Positions 6,097-8,804 of a stretch of DNA of 8,804 nt are shown in pieces. Origin of the DNA: Spirulina sp. DLM2.Bin59 (GTDB taxonomy: Bacteria > Cyanobacteriota > Cyanobacteriia > Cyanobacteriales > Spirulinaceae); NCBI GenBank assembly GCA_007693875.1, contig RECT01000289.1, positions 1 through 8,804 on the forward strand, read 5' to 3'. The notes below the pieces were generated by a model, which saw only the letters and a list, made by a program, of their open reading frames with translations, did no database searches and was not told the origin of the DNA. A program made the translations under genes and the position numbers. The stretch's first letter is position 1; each line of letters begins with the position of its first letter.

Positions 6097-6777
6097 TTAG
6101 CTTAAAAGTCCTTGAAATAAATTGAGACCATCAACGGAGCCAACTATGGCATCGGCGGCCCGCTCCGGATGGGGCATCATACCCAATACATTGCCCTGAC
6201 GATTGGTGATACCGGCAATGTTTCCGAGGGAGCCGTTGGGATTGTGGTTTTGATCAACAACGCCGTCGGGATCGCAGTAGCGAAAGAGGATTTGCCCGTG
6301 ATCTTCGAGGCTTTTGAGGGTATCGGGATCGGCATGGTAGCGGCCTTCGCCGTGGGCGATGGGGAGGGTGATCACCGCTTCAGCGTAGGTGCTTGTCCAG
6401 GGTGATTGGGGATTTTCGATCTTGAGGGGGGTGCGATCGCAAATAAAGTGTAAATCGCGATTGCGGGTTAAGGCTCCGGGGAGTAGCCCTACTTCGGTGA
6501 GGATTTGGAAGCCATTGCATACGCCTAAGACCCATTTGCCCTGGGCGGCGTGGTCTAAGACGGCTTGCATAATCGGGGAAAAGCGGGCGATCGCCCCACA
6601 ACGCAAATAATCCCCATAGCTAAACCCCCCCGGCACAATCACCACATCCACATCCCCCAGATCGGTTTCTTGATGCCAGATCAAGCGGGTGGGTTGTCCT
6701 AAAATATCGCGGGTGACGTAGGCGATATCGCGATCGCAATTGGAACCGGGAAAGACGAGAATGACGAATTTGCTCAT
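6097..6777 (-). CDS. purQ: FGAM synthase glutaminase subunit PurQ
   Basis: PurQ is the class I glutamine amidotransferase subunit of phosphoribosylformylglycinamidine synthase. It releases ammonia from glutamine for PurL in step four of purine synthesis in the cytosol. The 226 residues fit the usual length. Visible motifs are FPGSNCDRD (9-17), VPGGFSYGDYLRCG (48-61), the nucleophile GVCNGFQ with Cys87, PIAHGEGRYH (139-148), and the catalytic His203/Glu205 in MMPHPERA. The start overlaps the purS stop as ATGA (6774-6777), typical of translationally coupled partners. PurL is not in the window, which is common in cyanobacteria. All catalytic residues are present and nothing suggests decay. Confidence 0.97.
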   Translation of the reverse strand: MSKFVILVFPGSNCDRDIAYVTRDILGQPTRLIWHQETDLGDVDVVIVPGGFSYGDYLRCGAIARFSPIMQAVLDHAAQGKWVLGVCNGFQILTEVGLLPGALTRNRDLHFICDRTPLKIENPQSPWTSTYAEAVITLPIAHGEGRYHADPDTLKSLEDHGQILFRYCDPDGVVDQNHNPNGSLGNIAGITNRQGNVLGMMPHPERAADAIVGSVDGLNLFQGLLS

Positions 6778-7037
6778 GCTGTTGCCAATTCCGTGATTTC
6801 AAAACAGTAGTTTTCAATCACGGGGTTAGCCAAGAGGCGATCGCACATTTGATCCAGTTGCGTTTGAGCATCCTGCTGATCCGCTGCGGTTAACTGGACT
6901 TCGATATATTTACCAATCCGCACCGATTCCACCCCCTCATAACCCAATTGGTGCAACCCTGAACAGACGGCCACCCCCGCCGGATCAAGGACAGACGGGC
7001 GGAGGGTGACATAAATACGGGCCTGAAAATCAGCCAT
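6774..7037 (-). CDS. purS: FGAM synthase subunit PurS
   Basis: PurS is the small structural subunit that bridges PurL and PurQ in the three-part FGAM synthase complex. The product reads MADFQARIYVTLRPSVLDPAGVA and so on, 87 residues, the normal size. Recognisable PurS features are VTLRPSVLDPAG, QLGYEGVESVRIGKYIEV and LLANPVIENYCFEI. Two ATGs lie at 7043 and 7037. I prefer 7037 because AGGA (minus strand, at 7044-7047) is six bases from it but directly adjoins the 7043 ATG; the earlier start would only add Met-Thr. It overlaps purQ by four bases and is the first gene of the minus-strand block, diverging from zur across about 110 bases. Confidence 0.94.
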   Translation of the reverse strand: MADFQARIYVTLRPSVLDPAGVAVCSGLHQLGYEGVESVRIGKYIEVQLTAADQQDAQTQLDQMCDRLLANPVIENYCFEITELATA

Positions 7038-7043
7038 CGTCAT

Positions 7044-7153
7044 TCCTGAGAAACAGCACGGTTCTATTCTATACGCCTCAGCGCGGTTTCTCGTGGTTGA
7101 TTCGCCTTTCTTCTATACTAGGGGTGAGCAACTGAGCCAGCCCCGCTGTTTCC
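7044..7153. promoter_or_regulatory. Divergent promoter region between purS and zur
   Basis: Both divergent genes must be transcribed from this 110-bp gap. TATACT at 7114-7119 is a good -10 candidate for zur, with no good -35 box. On the minus strand TATAGA (7068-7073) or TAGAAT (7066-7071) could serve purS. The word TTCTATAC occurs twice (7067-7074 and 7111-7118), and an inverted repeat GAGAAAC/GTTTCTC (7048-7054 and 7086-7092) brackets the purS-side -10. I see no obvious Zur box of the AT-rich palindromic type. Confidence 0.4.
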
Positions 7154-7543
7154 ATGAAGACCCGCACCCGTTCCCAAGCGAAAATTCTCAATCTTCTCAA
7201 AACCTTGCAGCGGGCGATCTCTGCTCAAGACCTTTATGTAGAACTCCGCAACAATCAGCAAAATATGGGGTTAGCAACCGTATACCGCGCCCTCGAAGCC
7301 CTAAAGCTTGATGGTCTGGTGACAGTACGCACCCTCGCCAGCGGCGAATCCCTTTATAGTCCCGTCCAACAGGATCAACACCACCTCACCTGTTTAAACT
7401 GTGGGGCCTCCATTCCCATCCCCCAATGCCCCGTCCATCAACTGGAGCACCAACTGGAGCGATCGCACCGATTCAAAGTCTACTACCACACCCTCGAATT
7501 CTTCGGTCTCTGCCAACAATGCCAGTATCAGGAAAAAGGATAG
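7154..7543 (+). CDS. zur: Fur-family regulator, probable zinc regulator Zur (FurB type)
   Basis: This encodes 129 residues. The N-terminal winged helix includes AISAQDLYVELR (21-32) and the recognition helix GLATVYRALEALKLDGLV (39-56). The dimerisation and metal domain has DQHHLTCLNC (74-83) and GLCQQC (118-123), giving the two CxxC pairs (Cys80/83 and Cys120/123) that hold structural zinc. Cys92 and His76, His77, His105 and His112 are candidate regulatory ligands. The short N-terminus and GLATVYRALEAL separate it from cyanobacterial FurA (STIYRT type) and PerR (TSVYQNLEAL type), leaving the Zur/FurB group, which represses zinc-uptake genes when zinc is bound. That assignment rests on remembered family patterns, so Fur-family is certain and Zur is likely. 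No strong Shine-Dalgarno sequence precedes the ATG. No zinc-uptake genes are nearby. Confidence 0.85.
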   Translation: MKTRTRSQAKILNLLKTLQRAISAQDLYVELRNNQQNMGLATVYRALEALKLDGLVTVRTLASGESLYSPVQQDQHHLTCLNCGASIPIPQCPVHQLEHQLERSHRFKVYYHTLEFFGLCQQCQYQEKG

Positions 7544-7593
7544 AGGGTTGCTCCCTTCCCCTCAGGGAATCCGCCGCATCAGATCATGTCAAG

Positions 7594-7629
7594 CTGTAGG
7601 TGGGGGCGAAAAATTTTTCGCCCCTACAG
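7594..7629. repeat. Palindromic repeat, nearly intact copy, between zur and DUF427 gene
   Basis: A perfect 22-bp palindrome, GGGGCG-A5T5-CGCCCC (7603-7624), is flanked by CTGTA (7594-7598) and TACAG (7625-7629), which also pair if the four bases 7599-7602 bulge out. The centre A5T5 gives a T-run inside the stem in either direction, so it may work as a bidirectional terminator after zur. Parts of the same sequence recur, split, at 2297-2344, so it is a dispersed repeat and not only a local terminator. Confidence 0.7.
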
Positions 7630-7660
7630 AAATCCAACGATACAACTCACTTCTACCCCC

Positions 7661-8164
7661 ATGCTCTCCCCCCGCCCCCGTCCCATCCAACCCCAACCCG
7701 GCCAAGAATCCGTCTGGGACTATCCCCGGCCGGCGATCGTCCAACCCAGCCCGAAACGGATTCAGGTGATTTGTAATGGGGTGGCGATCGCCGATAGCGA
7801 TCGCACCCATCGGGTTTTAGAAACCAGCCATCCCCCGGTTTACTACATCCCCATCGCCGATATCCAGATGGACTATTTCACCCCCACGGATCAGCAATCT
7901 TTTTGTGAATGGAAGGGTTGGGCGCGGTACTACACGATCACGGTGGGGGATCAGGTGTTGGTTAATGCCGCTTGGCAGTATCCGGAGCCGACCCCGAATT
8001 TTGCCGTCATTGCGGAGGCGATCGCCCTTTACCCCGGCCGGATGGAAGCCTGTTATGTGGATGGGGAAAAGGTACAAGCCCAAGCCGGGGATTTTTACGG
8101 CGGCTGGATCACCGCCGATATTGTCGGCCCCTTCAAGGGCAATGCGGGAACTTGGGGCTGGTGA
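7661..8164 (+). CDS. DUF427 domain protein
   Basis: This encodes 167 residues of the DUF427 family (also called NTP_transf_9), a small beta-rich cytosolic fold whose function is unknown. The pattern is that of the cyanobacterial members: ESVWDYPRP (16-24), VLETSHPPVYYIP (52-64), FCEWKGWARYY (81-91), NAAWQYPEPTPNF (102-114), and the highly conserved end DFYGGWITADIVGPFKG (144-160) closing with GTWGW. I chose the ATG at 7661 because the residues after it match the family start. An upstream in-frame extension to 7586 would translate the palindromic repeat. No clear ribosome-binding site is present. Two HIP1 octamers lie 13 bases apart in the gene (7784-7791 and 7797-7804). The stop is one base from the stop of the opposing gene. 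Confidence 0.88.
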   Translation: MLSPRPRPIQPQPGQESVWDYPRPAIVQPSPKRIQVICNGVAIADSDRTHRVLETSHPPVYYIPIADIQMDYFTPTDQQSFCEWKGWARYYTITVGDQVLVNAAWQYPEPTPNFAVIAEAIALYPGRMEACYVDGEKVQAQAGDFYGGWITADIVGPFKGNAGTWGW

Positions 8165-8165
8165 G

Positions 8166-8495
8166 TTAAGCCTTGGCTTTGGGCTGAACTTCGCTGGCGA
8201 CTTCGTAGAAGCAGGTTTCGGGGGCAGCGGCAAATAAATGGCCCATTTCTTGAATCAGGGCTTCGTGGAGATCGCTGCGGTTGGCATCCATATCTTCAAG
8301 GTTGTCCCAAAAAATCACGGCAATCCCTTCATCGGTGCCGGGTTTTTGGAGGAGGTAAGCCCCCTCAAACCCTTCGCTATAGGTGGAAACGGCCTTAACA
8401 AACAGTTGTTCTGCTTCGTTGAACCGACCGGGCTTAAAGGCTCCAATGGCAACGTAGGCGTACTTATGTTTAAGGAAATCTAAAAATTCGGACAT
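8166..8495 (-). CDS. Small ABM-like (dimeric ferredoxin-like barrel) protein
   Basis: This encodes 109 residues beginning MSEFLDFLKHKYAYVAIGAFKPG. The layout fits an antibiotic biosynthesis monooxygenase-like (ABM) domain: strand YAYVAIGAF, helix RFNEAEQLFVKAVSTYS, strand GFEGAYLLQ, strand GIAVIFWDNLEDMDAN, helix SDLHEALIQEMGHLF, and final strand CFYEVASEV. Such proteins form dimeric alpha/beta barrels and include heme-degrading or quinone-acting monooxygenases, but many have no known reaction. I see no residue that fixes a substrate. The start is well supported: a near-perfect Shine-Dalgarno AGGAGG (minus strand, 8503-8508) stands seven bases before the ATG, far stronger than those of its neighbours, which suggests high translation. 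It has no signal peptide. Its stop is one base from that of the DUF427 gene. Confidence 0.75.
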   Translation of the reverse strand: MSEFLDFLKHKYAYVAIGAFKPGRFNEAEQLFVKAVSTYSEGFEGAYLLQKPGTDEGIAVIFWDNLEDMDANRSDLHEALIQEMGHLFAAAPETCFYEVASEVQPKAKA

Positions 8496-8502
8496 TTTCG
8501 CG

Positions 8503-8508
8503 CCTCCT
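8503..8508 (-). promoter_or_regulatory. Consensus Shine-Dalgarno site AGGAGG
   Basis: Read on the minus strand the sequence is TTAGGAGG, seven bases before the ATG of the ABM-like gene. It is the only full-consensus site in the window and fixes the start codon at 8495. Confidence 0.85.
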
Positions 8509-8523
8509 AAGGCTGTGGCTTTC

Positions 8524-8557
8524 TTTCCACCTTGCCATGATCCTCGGATGGTGGAAA
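8524..8557 (-). promoter_or_regulatory. Hairpin in the leader of the ABM-like gene
   Basis: TTTCCACC (8524-8531) and GGTGGAAA (8550-8557) form a perfect 8-bp stem with an 18-base loop, just upstream of the Shine-Dalgarno site. In the minus-strand mRNA it would be a 5' leader structure. On the plus strand it is followed by a T-rich stretch including T7 (8570-8576), so it could instead weakly end transcripts coming through from the DUF427 side. Confidence 0.4.
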
Positions 8558-8638
8558 TTTTGCGGGGATTTTTTTAACAACTGGCCATGATCATCAAAGG
8601 ATCGTCAAAATCACCCCCTCGCTTGGGAGGCCGAAAAG

Positions 8639-8674
8639 TATCCAAACGATATCCAAACCCTAGCCAGCCCTAGC
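8639..8674. promoter_or_regulatory. Two pairs of short direct repeats, possible operator
   Basis: TATCCAAAC occurs at 8639-8647 and 8650-8658 (period 11), followed directly by CCCTAGC at 8658-8664 and 8668-8674 (period 10). Repeats spaced by one helical turn are typical of sites for tandem binding of DNA-binding proteins. They lie between the ABM-like gene and the tRNA gene and could control the former. This is inference from spacing alone. Confidence 0.35.
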
Positions 8675-8681
8675 TAATGTT

Positions 8682-8739
8682 CCCAAAACCAAGCCCCCTA
8701 ACGGAATCGTGGAGACTGTTAGGGGGTCTAGGTTTTGGG
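8682..8739 (-). terminator. Long inverted repeat downstream of tRNA-Phe
   Basis: The arms 8682-8702 and 8718-8739 match in two blocks: CCCAAAACC pairs with GGTTTTGGG, and CCCCCTAAC pairs with GTTAGGGGG. They are separated by a short mismatched bulge (AAG against TCTA) and a 15-base loop. The sequence starts six bases past the mature 3' end of the tRNA, so on the minus strand it would fold just after the tRNA. It ends in TTGGTTTTGGG, a weak T-rich tail, so it is a plausible tRNA terminator, though it is longer than needed. It could also be a small mobile repeat. Confidence 0.5.
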
Positions 8740-8744
8740 GGGGA

Positions 8745-8804
8745 TGCCGGGAGGCGGATTTGAACCGCCGACACGAGGATTTTCAGTCCTCTGCTCTACC
8801 GACT
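8745..8804 (-). tRNA. tRNA-Phe (GAA), 5' end cut by window
   Basis: Read on the minus strand, the 60 bases begin in the D arm (AGTCGGTAGAGC). They then show a perfect anticodon stem GAGGA/TCCTC around the loop CTGAAAA, so the anticodon is GAA (8782-8784) for phenylalanine. The T arm is GGCGG-TTCAAAT-CCGCC. The 3' acceptor strand TCCCGGC is followed by discriminator A at 8745. The next bases are TCC, so CCA is not encoded and must be added. About 13 bases of the 5' end lie beyond the window. Confidence 0.95.

Noticed and set aside
7586..7660. Upstream in-frame extension of the DUF427 protein
   Set aside because: The added residues would be coded by the palindromic repeat, and the family-like start MLSPRPRPIQPQ fits the ATG at 7661.
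7784..7804. Two GCGATCGC octamers close together as a regulatory site
   Set aside because: The octamer is the genome-wide HIP1 word found about 16 times here, mostly inside genes, so the pair is not special evidence of an operator.
1..8804. CRISPR array, transposase, integrase, toxin-antitoxin pair or phage genes
   Set aside because: No regularly spaced repeats of CRISPR size and no proteins with those family motifs were seen on either strand.

Overview
The window looks like cyanobacterial chromosome. The octamer GCGATCGC (HIP1, the highly iterated palindrome typical of many cyanobacteria) occurs about 16 times in 8.8 kb. Several proteins belong to families that I know mainly from cyanobacteria: a DUF6679-like small protein, a DUF427 protein of the cyanobacterial type, a short Zur/FurB-type regulator, and a large LIC_10190-like membrane protein. 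I cannot name the species from sequence alone. No transposase, integrase, phage gene, CRISPR array or rRNA is visible, so this is mostly ordinary chromosome with some unusual repeats between genes.

Layout, left to right. (1) Positions 1-671 (+) hold the 3' part of an alpha/beta hydrolase, whose stop codon lies inside a perfect 18-bp palindrome. (2) Positions 672-933 are non-coding, with small hairpins; they probably form the leader of the next gene. (3) Positions 934-1254 (+) encode a small acidic conserved protein, followed 24 bp later by a GDP-mannose 4,6-dehydratase (1279-2247, +). (4) Positions 2247-2387 lie between convergent genes and carry a heptamer tandem repeat and an interrupted palindromic repeat. 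(5) A block on the minus strand runs from 7037 down to 2388: purS and purQ (overlapping by ATGA), a 623-residue polytopic membrane protein, and a 538-residue M15-type peptidase with four internal 47-residue repeats. (6) zur (7154-7543, +) diverges from purS. A DUF427 gene (7661-8164, +) follows, separated from zur by an intact palindromic repeat. (7) A small ABM-like protein (8166-8495, -) converges on the DUF427 gene with one base between the stop codons. (8) Its roughly 250-bp upstream region is crowded with direct and inverted repeats and ends at a tRNA-Phe(GAA) gene on the minus strand, cut by the window end.

How the genes relate. PurS and PurQ are two of the three parts of FGAM synthase (purine synthesis); PurL is not in the window. 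Gmd makes GDP-4-keto-6-deoxymannose for surface sugars. The membrane protein has features of GT-C-like envelope proteins and the M15 protein is a likely peptidoglycan hydrolase, so envelope building is a loose theme, but no dedicated cluster is visible. The most unusual items are the four-repeat M15 protein, the two differently disrupted copies of a palindromic repeat, the long inverted repeat beside tRNA-Phe, and the sharp base-composition change inside the membrane-protein gene.
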